Shown: positions 45,211 to 55,000 of the stretch, piece by piece | How the letters are laid out: each line of letters begins with the position of its first letter | How positions within the stretch are numbered: the first letter of the stretch is position 1 | DNA from: Betaproteobacteria bacterium | Lineage (GTDB): Bacteria > Pseudomonadota > Gammaproteobacteria > Burkholderiales > SG8-39 | NCBI GenBank assembly: GCA_947479645.1 | Contig: CANKAJ010000003.1 | Coordinates: 16,584 to 80,583, forward strand | Direction of reading: 5' to 3' | DNA length: 64,000 bases | Position numbers and translations under genes: made by a program | The notes under the pieces: generated by a model | The model's input: the letters and a program-made list of their open reading frames with translations, nothing else | The model's database searches: none | What the model was told of the DNA's origin: nothing

Positions 45211-46932
45211 TCAGTCGTGTGATCGAGTTCGGACGTCGGCCCCGAAGACCCATCGGAATACCACCACGATGGCACCCACGATCAGCAGTTGGACAATGGC
45301 CAATGCGCTGGCTATGCCATAGGATCCGTCAATCAGATAGGACCAGGTCAGTATCGGCAATGTCACCGACTTGACCCCGTAAAGAATGACCGACGTGCTG
45401 ATCTCCCGCATCACGATCATGAATATCAGCAGCCATGTCGAGGCCAGCACCGGTTTCAGCAAGGGCATGTTGACGAACATGAAAGTGCGCAGCGGCGAAG
45501 CCCCTGACACGGTTGCCGCCTCCTCGAGGCTACGGTCAATCTGCGACAGGCCCGAACTGGTCGTTCTGACGCCATACACGAGATAGCGAATCACAAAAGC
45601 CAGCATCAGAATCCAGACGGTCAGATACAGCGGCGTTCCAACATAAGCCCACAGCATACCGACACCAAATACGGTACCAGGAATTCCAATGGGCATCGCA
45701 ATCAGATAGTCCGCAAACGCCAGTGGACCACTCTTGCGCCTGACCATGCGATAGGCCAGCAGCAATCCGAGCACGGCGCAAATGGTGGCGGCTCCTGTTG
45801 CCAGATAGACTGAATTGCGCAAACCCAGCATCATGTCTTCGGCTACAAACAGTTGCTGAAAATTCTGCAATCCAAGCTGCGCGATCGTCAGTCCGGTGGT
45901 GCGAACCGGGATGAGCGCGCGTAACAACACCGCCCCCAGCGGCACGGCAACCCCGACAATGAATACGGCCGCGCAAACCGCAAACACGACCGGACGCAGC
46001 GGCCCAAGACGGGTGACGGCCGGCTTGTAGCCTCGCGCAGTCACCGTGACAAACCGCTCCGAACTGCGGGTCATGCGCCGGTACCAGTACAGGCCTATCG
46101 CCGAAATGATCAACAGCAGTGTTCCTGCCGCAGCAGCACCCGGCAGATCTGAGGGATACGCATTGGTTCTCTGATAGATCGCATAGGCGAGCGTGTCATA
46201 ACGAATGTGCGACCCCAGAAAGCCTGGTATCGCAAACTGCTCAAGAGCAAGCGTAAAAATAAACAGCCCGGCGGCGCCAATGCTGCCCACCATGATCGGC
46301 ACGGTAATGCGCATCAGTCGCTGCCACAGATTGGCACCCGACATTTCAGCAGCCTCTTCCAGCGCCGGATCCATGGCCCTGAATGTGCCAACATTCAGGA
46401 TGAATGCGTACGGAATGAAGTAAAACACCATCACGGCAATGATCCCGCCGTATGAGTAGATGTTTATGATCGGTTCAACCGCACCGGTCAGCGCCTGCCA
46501 CCACACATTGAGCAATCCGGCCCGCGGATCAGCCAGAACCGACCAACCGATTACACCGACCAGCGGCGAATAGAGCATGGGAAGGAGGAACAGCATTTCA
46601 AACGTCCGCTTCCCGTACACGTCGGTGCGTGTCACCGCCCAGGCCAGAAACACACCCAATCCACAGGCAATGATCATGACCGGCACCGCCAGGCTGATCG
46701 AATTGATGGTCGCCGACTGCGTCCATCCGTTATCGAACAGTCCGGCATAAACCGACTGAAGATTATCGAGCGTCCAGGTTGCTCTGCGTGAACCGGGACT
46801 GTGCGTGCGCAAGGCGCCATACAACAAGGCACCCAGCGGCGTCAGAACAAGGCCGGCGACGACTGCAAGCAGCCCCCATGACCATACGCGCGCACTCGTC
46901 GAGGTCGGCGCCGCCAATGTGGATGTACTCAC
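45211..46932 (-). CDS. ABC importer permease, two fused BPD modules
   Basis: 573 residues with about twelve helices in two repeats, each carrying an EAA loop: EEAAEMSGANLWQRLMRITVP in the first half and SLEEAATVSGASPLRTFMFV in the second. Such fused permeases are typical of Fbp/Afu iron and related systems. Lies between the binding protein and ATPase genes with short gaps (30 and 12 bp), forming one operon. Confidence 0.95.
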   Translation of the reverse strand: MSTSTLAAPTSTSARVWSWGLLAVVAGLVLTPLGALLYGALRTHSPGSRRATWTLDNLQSVYAGLFDNGWTQSATINSISLAVPVMIIACGLGVFLAWAVTRTDVYGKRTFEMLFLLPMLYSPLVGVIGWSVLADPRAGLLNVWWQALTGAVEPIINIYSYGGIIAVMVFYFIPYAFILNVGTFRAMDPALEEAAEMSGANLWQRLMRITVPIMVGSIGAAGLFIFTLALEQFAIPGFLGSHIRYDTLAYAIYQRTNAYPSDLPGAAAAGTLLLIISAIGLYWYRRMTRSSERFVTVTARGYKPAVTRLGPLRPVVFAVCAAVFIVGVAVPLGAVLLRALIPVRTTGLTIAQLGLQNFQQLFVAEDMMLGLRNSVYLATGAATICAVLGLLLAYRMVRRKSGPLAFADYLIAMPIGIPGTVFGVGMLWAYVGTPLYLTVWILMLAFVIRYLVYGVRTTSSGLSQIDRSLEEAATVSGASPLRTFMFVNMPLLKPVLASTWLLIFMIVMREISTSVILYGVKSVTLPILTWSYLIDGSYGIASALAIVQLLIVGAIVVVFRWVFGADVRTRSHD

Positions 46933-46962
46933 CTTTTAATACTTAAGCCGTCAGACTTCTGG

Positions 46963-48099
46963 TCAACGTTTCCAGCCGAGGATTCGTCTCATCTCCGGCA
47001 TCAACTTCTCGTAGTTCTTGTCCCAGTCATCCATATCCGGAATCCAGCGCGCTTTCGCCGGGTAAGGCTGCCACCAACTGGTCTGCTTGAGCTTTGCAAT
47101 GGCCGAGCGCTGCTCGACCGCCCCCTTCAGGGTCGGTCGAGCCTGAACCGTCTCCACCGCTTTGGCGCCCTCGGGCGTAAAGAACCACGCGCTGAACAGC
47201 CGCGCAGCCGCAGGGTGCGGTGCCTGCTTGGAAATGGCCATGTAGGTGTTAGTAAATGATGGGGCGACATCCGGATAGGTCCAGGCGGTCTTGTCCCCTT
47301 TCAGAAACTCGATCATCGCCACGGAATCCCAGTTCGGGATAAACACCGAGATGGCACCGGCAGCCAGATCCTCCCGCCCCGGCGCCGAACCGGGATACAA
47401 ACGCGGGTTTTGTGCCGCCAGTTGTTCAACGAACTTGCGGCCGTATTCCGGCCTGCGATAGAACATCAGAAAAGTCGCAAACGCGACCCCGCCACCGGCC
47501 GGCTCATTAATACCGATCTTGCCCTTCAATTTGGGATTTAGCAGACCATTCCAGGTCTTGAACATTTCCTTGGCTTCTGCGTGCGGAATATGATCGGGAT
47601 TGTAGGAGATGACAATGTCAGTCCACTTTGGACTGTACGCGATGCCAGGCAGGTAGGTTCCCTTGTCCAACTTCTTGTCCAGATCGGCGAGGGTATACCT
47701 CAGGTACAAGCCCTCCTCGGCCAGGTCGCGCATGCCGGCGGGATCGGCCGAATAATTCACGTCCATCACGTGCTGACCGGCACGCTCCTCGGTCATGAAC
47801 TGCTGGGTTCCCAGAACGCCTACCTTACGATCCGATTGCACCTTGATGCCAAATCGAGCGGTAAAAGCTCGCGCAAATTCGGCCATTTCATCAACGGGTG
47901 AACTGTAGCGCACCAGCAACGTGCCTTCGCGCTTGGCTGCATCAATCAGACGCGGCGTAATTTCGACGGTTTCGACAGCTTGTGCGTGTGCGGACTGGGA
48001 TTGCACGCCAAGAATACCGCCCGCGCCGGCTGCTGCAAGCGCGGTACCGGCCCGCAAAAATGAACGGCGACCGGGCAAGATGATTTTGGAATCTGACAT
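46963..48099 (-). CDS. ABC importer periplasmic binding protein with Tat signal
   Basis: 378 residues. Twin-arginine signal GRRSFLRAGTALAAAGAGG followed by a cluster I/D binding-protein fold (EGTLLVRYSSPVDEMAEFARAF; YSPKWTDIVISYNPDHIPHAE; ARLFSAWFFTPEGAK). The YY pair that binds Fe3+ in FbpA is not evident, so iron is not assumed. Tat export suggests that the protein folds or binds a cofactor before export. It starts 108 bp after the selenoprotein gene and leads the importer genes. Confidence 0.92.
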   Translation of the reverse strand: MSDSKIILPGRRSFLRAGTALAAAGAGGILGVQSQSAHAQAVETVEITPRLIDAAKREGTLLVRYSSPVDEMAEFARAFTARFGIKVQSDRKVGVLGTQQFMTEERAGQHVMDVNYSADPAGMRDLAEEGLYLRYTLADLDKKLDKGTYLPGIAYSPKWTDIVISYNPDHIPHAEAKEMFKTWNGLLNPKLKGKIGINEPAGGGVAFATFLMFYRRPEYGRKFVEQLAAQNPRLYPGSAPGREDLAAGAISVFIPNWDSVAMIEFLKGDKTAWTYPDVAPSFTNTYMAISKQAPHPAAARLFSAWFFTPEGAKAVETVQARPTLKGAVEQRSAIAKLKQTSWWQPYPAKARWIPDMDDWDKNYEKLMPEMRRILGWKR

Positions 48100-48207
48100 A
48101 GCTGCTCCTCCGAGGGGGACTACGCTAGTTTAGAGTTCTTATTTTTAGACCAACGATCGTAAGCGTATCACTTTCTGACTGTCAAGCTTTCGGCTAACGT
48201 TGCCGCT

Positions 48208-50013
48208 TCATCCTGCGCGCAGCGCTTTCCATTTCTTCGGCAGTTGAATTTCCCTTGCCGTCGGATAACCATCCAGACCGTTGTGCAAGAAAATATAGGC
48301 ACTGTTGCGTGCCGGGTCACCCGTCACAACGACCATGTAGTCATCTGCCTCCCACACGATGGGAACCAGTCGCTTTGGATCATCGGACTCATGGAACACC
48401 CGCGGCAGGCGGCCCAGGCGCGCTTCGCTCGCCAGGTTCCAGGTCGGTTTTTGCGTCCAGTCGCGCAGAATGGTCTCAACCTCGCCTGCCGGCCTGCGCG
48501 CAAGGCGAAACAGCTCACGCTTGAAATCCTGCTTGGACCAGCCGCTGGCGGCCATGGTCTGCGCAAGTATCGGCGACAACATCACCAGCGGGCGCAAAGA
48601 GCCTCCGGTCGTGCCAACGGTAAAGGTGAGATGCCAGAAGTGCTGACTTGCCATCGCCGCTGCGAGATAGGGCATCATCTGTTCCGGCGTGCTGCCCGAT
48701 ACCGAGCCGATATGATTGCCGCCGGCAAATCGTGTAACCGTCACCACATTGCTTCCGGCGGGAAAACCCATTTCCTCACTATTGGATTCCCAGCCGATCC
48801 TGGAGATGACATCCTCATTCTCGGCAACCACCACACGCCAGGTATTGCCAAAAGTCGCCTTGTCATTGCGATGAGGCAGAAAGCCCGCGACATTGCGCAG
48901 ATAGAGTCTCCAGAATCGGCCGATGGTTGTATTGGCCCGAAAACCATCGCGCATGACACCTTGCGTGAAATTGAATCCGAGTTCCTTGATAATCGGCCCA
49001 TTGATCAGTATCAGCGTGTCACTGCCAGGGGTGTTACCGCTATGCTCCACTCCATAGTACGGATCTGCCATCGCTTCGATCAGTGCGACCAATATGGGCA
49101 TGTACTCCGGACGACAACCGGCCATGACACCATTGACCGCCACGCTCCAGACCGTCGCCGCTCGTCGATCAGGCAGCATCACGCCGAGCACATCTCCAGG
49201 ATCGCGATCGGTATAGCGCAGGAATGCCTCTACCCGCTGGCGCGTCGGAATGTGTATGGGCAGACCGTCGGAGAGTTCGTTCCGGTAAAAGTAGTCTTCG
49301 ATCTCATCGGCCGTGCCATGAACGACGATGTCACGTGCGCCAGGCTCGACATCGGCATCGGCCTGTTCAGGCTGCGTCAGCAGATTGGAGATAACCCTGT
49401 CCAGGGTGGATTCGATGATATTGCGCTTCAGCGTCTCGCTGCTCTGAACACCGGGGTGGCCAGGCACTGCGGCAACCGGAAGATTGGGCATGCCCTGCCC
49501 CATTGCAGCTGCCGAAGCCAGGCCCAGAAAGCCATCGCAAACCAGTGAAGAAGTCGGAACGCCCAGCGCTTCACACGCTGCACTGGCCCGCAACACGGCG
49601 GGCGTGCAGCTGCCTCAACAGCCCATGCCGCAAATGACGGCATCGACCCCCAGTTCACGAAATCGTCGTGGCAGCGACGCGAGTATGGCCTTCTCATCGG
49701 AGCCCTGAATGCTGCCGAACTCGCGCCAGCTTATGAAACGCACCCCCGGAAAGCGATCGCGCAGCCCATCTTCAAGACAGGCGAACACCTCGTCACCGCG
49801 AAACAGATAATCCCAGAGCTGGACAACAGTCTTTCCTTCAAGCGTATCCAGACGCCGTGCCAGCGGTCTGGCGGCAGTCTGGCGTGGACTGCGGGGCCAG
49901 AATGCCTCCAGTTGCTCGCCCTCTTCAGGCAACACGCTGACACTCAGCTTGCGGCCATCGCTTTGGGCACCGCCTTGGGCAGCCTGGCTGATCTTTGTTT
50001 TTGACGCCCGCAT
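48208..50013 (-). CDS. UGSC-family selenoprotein (in-frame TGA encodes selenocysteine)
   Basis: 601 residues if TGA at 49617-49615 is read as Sec (U133). The flanking sequence is VICGMGC-U-GSC-TPAV, exactly the UGSC motif of the UGSC (seleno)protein family, with C129, C132 and C136 nearby. Downstream of the TGA the frame continues 468 codons without interruption and family-like, which a nonsense mutation would not explain. A stem-loop (49577-49610) sits where a bacterial SECIS should. The C-terminal region has DYFYRNELSDGLPIHIPTRQ and EHSGNTPGSDTLILINGPII and is of unknown fold to me. Start ATG at 50013 has AGGGGG upstream. Function unknown, probably thiol/selenol redox chemistry. It precedes the ABC importer and CoA-ester genes on the same strand and is followed upstream by ccmI. 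Requires selA, selB, selC and selD elsewhere in the genome. Confidence 0.88.
49577..49610 (-). promoter_or_regulatory. bacterial SECIS element candidate
   Basis: In the mRNA the stem GCUGCAC-GCCCGC pairs with GCGGGC-CA-GUGCAGC, giving 13 base pairs, a 2-nt CA bulge and the hexaloop CGUGUU with G as its second base. The first stem base is 4 nt after the UGA and the apical loop starts 17 nt after it, within the 16-37 nt range known for bacterial SECIS hairpins. The two stem arms are perfectly complementary in a coding region, which supports selection for RNA structure. Confidence 0.82.
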
Positions 50014-50157
50014 CCTGCCCCCTTTTGACCGCTTCCAGTCAAACTCAGAATGATCTTCTGCATCCTTGATGCAACAGATAAGTCAGCCTCCACATCCCGA
50101 CTGATAGCTCTGATGATAACCGGGATGGCGGGTGCCGGTGGCACGATTGCGGTAACT

Positions 50158-51405
50158 TCAATTGACTGGTTTGGCAATTTCCAACTTGATGCCACGGGCA
50201 CCTGGCGCCATTGGCGACGAAACAGCCTCAAGGTCGCCTTTCTGTGGCGTCGCAAGGCCGGATTTGGAAACACGCGCCACAACCACCACGCGTGGAAATG
50301 CGGAAACTTTCAGGGTTGGCGTCATTGCCATGGAATCGTCCAGCGAAAAATCAAAAGGCAGGTCTTTGACCTGGCGACGCATCACCGCCAGCGGCATGCG
50401 TGGTCCTTCTGCCGCTCTTGCAAAAACAAACACGGAATCTTCCGGCCCCACCTTTGACCCCGCTGAAGGGGAAAGAACGACACGACCACTGAGTGAAGCT
50501 ACAGGACTCGCCGATACCCCGGGACTCGCCTCAGCTTCCTTGGACGCTGACTTGGCTGGCGGCACGCCCATGCGGCTTTCCGCTTCGGCGATACTGCTGC
50601 GGACCGAGCCGGCAAATTCCGACTCAGGAGGAACCAATGCCAGCGCGCGCTTCCAGGATTTGGCTGCGCCGCTGAAGTCATTGCGATTAAAAGCAATGGT
50701 GCCGGCAATGGAGAGCGCTTTCACGTTATCGGGATCGATGGCGAGCGCTCGCGTAATCAGTGCCGCCGGCTCGCCCTCCAGTTTTTTGCCTTGCGCCATG
50801 GCAAGCACGTCGGCAAAATCCGCCAGTAGCTGGGCATCCTTCGGCTGCAGGCTGACAGCCTTCGCATATGCCCGTGCAGCGTCGTCGTAACGACCGACTG
50901 CGGCCTTGGAGCGCCCCAGAAGAATCCAGCCATCAATATCGTCGGGCCTCTCCTTCAGTCGCTCGGCCAGCCGGTTGACCATGCCTTCGATCTGCTCGGC
51001 AGTCACCGCATGCGGACTGCCCGAATTGGCTACTGCTGCTTGAGGGGAAAACGCGTCGGGATTGCCAAGCCAGGAATACAGGCCCGCTGCGAAAAGCGGA
51101 ACCGCAATGGCAACAACGATGGCTGCCCGCGCCGAGCGCGTGCGCGTCCCGATTGCTGCGTCCGCGCCATCGTCCAGGACACGTCGCTCAATCTCGCCAC
51201 GCGCCATTTCCCACTGCTCGCGGGTAAGAATGCCGGCTGCAAGTTCTGCATCGAGTTCGGCCATCTGCTCGCGATAGATGCCGACATTGCTCGCCAGCAT
51301 ACCGGAAGAAGAAGCACCCTTGCCATCACGGGAAAGCAATGGCCACAACAACAAGGCAAGCACCAGTGCTACCAGCAAAACGGAAAAAACAACAAAGAGC
51401 ATCAC
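50158..51405 (-). CDS. ccmI: cytochrome c biogenesis protein CcmI
   Basis: 415 residues. Two N-terminal helices (MMLFVVFSVLLVALVLALLL; AARAAIVVAIAVPLFAAGL) separated by a cytoplasmic loop with YREQMAELDAEL, then periplasmic TPR-like repeats (GWILLGRSKAAVGRYDDAARAY) and a C-terminal domain ending near VLVVARVSKSG. CcmI chaperones apocytochrome c. Its ATG overlaps the ccmH stop. Last gene of the ccm operon and adjacent to the selenoprotein gene (144 bp gap). Confidence 0.92.
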   Translation of the reverse strand: MMLFVVFSVLLVALVLALLLWPLLSRDGKGASSSGMLASNVGIYREQMAELDAELAAGILTREQWEMARGEIERRVLDDGADAAIGTRTRSARAAIVVAIAVPLFAAGLYSWLGNPDAFSPQAAVANSGSPHAVTAEQIEGMVNRLAERLKERPDDIDGWILLGRSKAAVGRYDDAARAYAKAVSLQPKDAQLLADFADVLAMAQGKKLEGEPAALITRALAIDPDNVKALSIAGTIAFNRNDFSGAAKSWKRALALVPPESEFAGSVRSSIAEAESRMGVPPAKSASKEAEASPGVSASPVASLSGRVVLSPSAGSKVGPEDSVFVFARAAEGPRMPLAVMRRQVKDLPFDFSLDDSMAMTPTLKVSAFPRVVVVARVSKSGLATPQKGDLEAVSSPMAPGARGIKLEIAKPVN

Positions 51406-51872
51406 TCGGGTTGTACTCCAGATTCCAGAATTTTCTTGGCGCGCGCACGCTCCGCGTCATCGAGCGGCACTTCCTCGATTTGGGACGTCCGGCGTCGCCG
51501 CAGGACAACGAAAAGAAAGACGAACGCGCCGGCAAGCAATGCAAATGGACCAAACCAGAGTAGCATCGTCGTCGCTTTCACCGGTGGACGGTAGAGCACG
51601 AAGTCACCATAGCGCTCCACCATGAATGAAATAATGGCTTCATTGCTGGCGCCTGCTTTGAGCTTCTCGCGAACCTGATTCTTGAGATCAATTGCCAGCG
51701 GCGCGTGCGAGTCGGCGATGGTCTGGTTCTGACACACGAGACAGCGCAACTCCTCGGAAATGGCGGTAACACGCTTTTCAAGCTCGGGGTCTTCTGCAGC
51801 AGGTGCCGCTTCCTTCCCGAAGCTGGTACCTGCAAACAGGCAGATCAGGAGCAAGAGCAATAGTTTATGCAT
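51402..51872 (-). CDS. ccmH: cytochrome c biogenesis thioredoxin-like CcmH
   Basis: 156 residues from the ATG at 51872, where a signal peptide (MHKLLLLLLICLFAGTSFG) begins. Carries the CcmH redox motif LRCLVCQNQTIADSHAPLA, a three-helix bundle and a C-terminal membrane helix (about 105-125). It reduces the apocytochrome c CXXCH cysteines before haem attachment. Overlaps ccmG by 8 bp and ccmI by 4 bp. Confidence 0.94.
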   Translation of the reverse strand: MHKLLLLLLICLFAGTSFGKEAAPAAEDPELEKRVTAISEELRCLVCQNQTIADSHAPLAIDLKNQVREKLKAGASNEAIISFMVERYGDFVLYRPPVKATTMLLWFGPFALLAGAFVFLFVVLRRRRTSQIEEVPLDDAERARAKKILESGVQPE

Positions 51873-52398
51873 TGCCTTGAAGCTCCCGCACCAATGGCAC
51901 AATGGTGTCACGCAGCAGCTCCGGCGTCAGTATGCCGATTCGCTTGTAGCGGATGACCCCGCGCTTGTCGATGACAAACGTCTCAGGCACGCCATACACA
52001 CCATAATCGATGCCCACCAGGCCATCGTGGTCGTACAAGGACTGCTGATAGGGATTGCCGAACTGTTTCAGCCAACCGAGTCCATCGCTGCGTTCATCCT
52101 TGTAGTTCAGGCCCAGCACCGGCACCACTCCGGTCTTGGAGAACTGCAGCAGCGTTTCATGTTCTTCACGGCAAGCGACACACCAGGAAGCCCAGACATT
52201 CAATACCCATACCTTTCCCAGCATCTCCGTGTGCTTGAACGCAACCTCAGGATGATTGAGGTCCGGCAACGTAAATGCTGGTGCGGGCTTTCCAATCAGC
52301 GGTGAAGGCACCTCGCGCGGATTGAGATTGAGTCCGATCCCGAGGAAAACCAGCAGTCCCATAAAAATACCCAACGGAGCAAGGTAGCGCGCCTTCAT
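51865..52398 (-). CDS. ccmG: thiol:disulfide interchange protein CcmG/DsbE
   Basis: 177 residues. N-terminal membrane anchor (about 7-25) and a thioredoxin fold with active site WASWCVACREEH and the GVYGVPETFVID strand. Supplies reductant to CcmH and the apocytochrome in the periplasm. Starts 4 bp after ccmF. Confidence 0.95.
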   Translation of the reverse strand: MKARYLAPLGIFMGLLVFLGIGLNLNPREVPSPLIGKPAPAFTLPDLNHPEVAFKHTEMLGKVWVLNVWASWCVACREEHETLLQFSKTGVVPVLGLNYKDERSDGLGWLKQFGNPYQQSLYDHDGLVGIDYGVYGVPETFVIDKRGVIRYKRIGILTPELLRDTIVPLVRELQGNA

Positions 52399-52402
52399 CG
52401 AA

Positions 52403-54391
52403 TCACCCCGCTACCGCAGCGGCAGGCAGGGCCTGTGCTGCGCTTCGACGGTTGAGCCGGTAGCGCTTGTCCATGGCGGCCAGAATGCCTCCCAGCGCCA
52501 TCAACAGGCAGCCGCCCCAGATGCATCCGATCAGGGGCTTGTACTGAAACTTGAGCAGCCACGCATTCTTTCCCGGTGCATCCGACACTTGCTCTCCTAT
52601 CGAAACGTAAAGGTGACGCGCCACATTCGCATCGATTGCCGCCTCGGTCATCGGCATGTCCTGTACCGTGTACAGGCGCTTTTCCGGAAACATGACGGTC
52701 ATGTGTTCGGTACCGCGCAGCACCTCGATGACCCCGCGTATCGCCCGGTAATTGGGACCTTCGACCTCACGCAATCCTGAAAGCGTAAAGGTGTAGCCCG
52801 CCAATTGCGCGCTATCCCCCAATTCCATTTTTACATCGGTATCCGTTTCATATCCCCGCGAGATCGTCACTCCAAGAATGAATACGGCAACACCCAGATG
52901 AGCCAGCAACATGCCGAAATAGGCGCGTGGTTGCGAATTCAGGCGTACCAGCATGCCTGAACCGAGCGTAGCGCCCAGTCGCAAACGCAAACCGGTGACA
53001 GTGGACACAACGACCCAGAAGGACAGCAGCAAACCGAGAAATACCATGGGACTCCAGTGCCCCATCAGAAACGGCACGACACCGGCAAGCGTCAATGCCC
53101 CGAGCGCCGGCCACCGCAACTTGATTACGAGGTTGAGGACTTCGTCTTTTTTCCACTTTACCAGCGGACCAATGCCCATCAGGATAATGGCTGGCGCCAT
53201 CAACGGCACGAATACCGTCTCGAAATAGGGAGGGCCGACAGACAGCTTTCCCAGACCCAGCGCATCCAGCAGCAACGGGTACAGCGTGCCCAGCAGGACC
53301 GCCGCCGCCGCCACACTCAGCAGCACGTTATTGGCCAGCAGCATCGTTTCTCTCGACACCAGTTCAAACCGCCCGCCCAGCCCCACCCGATGAGCCCGTA
53401 CGGCGAATAATGCCAACGAAGCGCCAATGACGATCGCCAGAAAAGCAAGAATGAAAATGCCACGTTTAGGGTCGGTCGCAAAGGCGTGAACCGATGTCAG
53501 CACACCCGAGCGCACCAGGAAAGTGCCGAGCAGGCTGAGCGAGAAGGCGATGATGGCCAGCAGCACTGTCCAGGCCTTGAAGCCGCCGCGCTTCTCCGCA
53601 ACCGCCAGTGTATGCACCAGCGCCGTACCCACCAGCCATGGCATGAAGGAGGCATTTTCAACCGGGTCCCAAAACCACCATCCCCCCCAACCCAGTTCGT
53701 AGTAGGCCCAGAAACTGCCCAAGGCAATCCCCAAGGTCAATGAAGACCACGCAGCGATGGTCCAGGGCCGCGACCAGCGCGCCCAGGTGGCATCCAGCCT
53801 GCCATCGATCAATGCAGCAATCGCAAATGCAAACGCCACGGAAAACCCGACATAGCCCATGTACAGCAGCGGCGGATGGAAGATCATGCCCAGATCCTGC
53901 AGCAGGGGATTCAGGTCCCTGCCATCGGCGGCGGGAGGAAAGATGCGTTCGAACGGATTGGAAGTAAACAGCATGAAGGCCAGGAAACCGACACTCACCA
54001 GCGCCATGACACCAAGCACACGGGCGACCATGCGCTCTGGCAGGTGCCGGCTGAATGCAGCCACCGCCACGGACCAGAAGCAAAGCATCAGAGTCCACAG
54101 CAGCAGCGATCCCTCATGTCCGCCCCACACGCCCGCGATACGATAGGCAAGCGGTAATTTGCTGTTGGAATGCTGAGCCACGTAAAGCACTGAAAAGTCG
54201 TTCGCAATGAATGACTGCGACAGGCAGCCAAACGCAATGACCACCAGGGCGCACTGCGCCAATGCTGCAGGACGCGCCAGTGCCATCCATGCAGCCTGAC
54301 CTCTGGCCGCACCCGCAATCGGCAGTATGCCCTGCACCGCCGCGACGCAAAGCGCCAGGATAAGTGCGAAATGTCCCAGTTCCGGAATCAT
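52403..54391 (-). CDS. ccmF: haem lyase CcmF
   Basis: 662 residues with about 15 transmembrane helices, the expected size. The tryptophan-rich periplasmic motif is seen ([19 protein letters not shown] near residue 233), plus [11 protein letters not shown] near 90 and conserved His residues for haem b. CcmF transfers haem from CcmE to the apocytochrome. Start at 54391 overlaps the ccmE stop (ATGA). Confidence 0.97.
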   Translation of the reverse strand: MIPELGHFALILALCVAAVQGILPIAGAARGQAAWMALARPAALAQCALVVIAFGCLSQSFIANDFSVLYVAQHSNSKLPLAYRIAGVWGGHEGSLLLWTLMLCFWSVAVAAFSRHLPERMVARVLGVMALVSVGFLAFMLFTSNPFERIFPPAADGRDLNPLLQDLGMIFHPPLLYMGYVGFSVAFAFAIAALIDGRLDATWARWSRPWTIAAWSSLTLGIALGSFWAYYELGWGGWWFWDPVENASFMPWLVGTALVHTLAVAEKRGGFKAWTVLLAIIAFSLSLLGTFLVRSGVLTSVHAFATDPKRGIFILAFLAIVIGASLALFAVRAHRVGLGGRFELVSRETMLLANNVLLSVAAAAVLLGTLYPLLLDALGLGKLSVGPPYFETVFVPLMAPAIILMGIGPLVKWKKDEVLNLVIKLRWPALGALTLAGVVPFLMGHWSPMVFLGLLLSFWVVVSTVTGLRLRLGATLGSGMLVRLNSQPRAYFGMLLAHLGVAVFILGVTISRGYETDTDVKMELGDSAQLAGYTFTLSGLREVEGPNYRAIRGVIEVLRGTEHMTVMFPEKRLYTVQDMPMTEAAIDANVARHLYVSIGEQVSDAPGKNAWLLKFQYKPLIGCIWGGCLLMALGGILAAMDKRYRLNRRSAAQALPAAAVAG

Positions 54392-54834
54392 TGAATCACC
54401 GTTTTGGCCGCTTTCTGCGCCTGATCCACTGCATGTTTTGCCTCGGGAGGCATATAGTTCTCATCATGTTTGGCGAGAACCTCGTCAGCCTGAAAAACAC
54501 CATCCTGCCCCAACTGACCTTGCGCTACGACGCCCTTGCCCTCGCGAAAAAGATCGGGCAGGGATCCGCGGAATTCGACCGGCACTACTTTTGCCGTGTC
54601 TGTAACGACAAAGCGCACCGTCACGCCGTCTGCCTGTCGCTTCACGCTGCCGGCTTCAACCATACCGCCAATACGAAAACGCTTGCCTGTGGGCGCTTCC
54701 TTGGCCGCGATTTGTGACGGTGTGAAGAAAAATACCAGGTTCTTCTGGAAGGCCGACAGCACGAGACCGGCTGCAACAGCCAGCGTCGTCAAGCCGCCCC
54801 CAATGAGTAGGAATCGTTTATGCCGCGGTTTCAC
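54388..54834 (-). CDS. ccmE: periplasmic haem chaperone CcmE
   Basis: 148 residues from the GTG at 54834 ([14 protein letters not shown] follows, the normal CcmE start), with GGAGG 6 bp upstream; ATGs at 54846 and 54867 are open but less family-like. Membrane anchor near residues 8-28, OB fold, and the haem-binding His in [13 protein letters not shown]. It receives haem from CcmABCD and delivers it to CcmF. Confidence 0.94.
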   Translation of the reverse strand: MKPRHKRFLLIGGGLTTLAVAAGLVLSAFQKNLVFFFTPSQIAAKEAPTGKRFRIGGMVEAGSVKRQADGVTVRFVVTDTAKVVPVEFRGSLPDLFREGKGVVAQGQLGQDGVFQADEVLAKHDENYMPPEAKHAVDQAQKAAKTVIQ

Positions 54835-55000
54835 TGCCACCTCCATTATTGCGTGCGGATTTTTCAAATACCGCCCGCCGACGGCGACCGAGCATGATCA
54901 TCTCCATTACCAGCACAACCACAACCATCGCCACTGAGCCCCATACATAAAAGCCATATCCCCCCATGGCCACGAATTCGCTCCAACTCGACCAGATCAC
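54818..55000 (-). CDS. ccmD: haem exporter subunit CcmD
   Basis: 60 residues from the GTG at 55000, which overlaps the ccmC stop by GTGA; a second start at 54967 would give 49 residues. [22 protein letters not shown] is the CcmD consensus (W-x-x-F-xxMGGYxxYVW), then one membrane helix and a basic tail ([14 protein letters not shown]). Small subunit of CcmABCD that helps release of haem-CcmE. It overlaps the ccmE start by 17 bp. Confidence 0.87.
   Translation of the reverse strand: MIWSSWSEFVAMGGYGFYVWGSVAMVVVVLVMEMIMLGRRRRAVFEKSARNNGGGSETAA

Noticed and set aside
46963-48099. Iron-specific FbpA binding protein feeding the mto locus
   Set aside because: ATPase and permease types allow it, but the adjacent Tyr pair for Fe3+ binding is not visible and the neighbours are acyl-CoA enzymes.
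48208-49617. Two separate genes or a nonsense-mutated gene instead of a selenoprotein
   Set aside because: The sequence on both sides of the TGA belongs to one family-like protein, the TGA is in an exact UGSC motif, and a SECIS-grade hairpin follows. A random stop would not produce these together.
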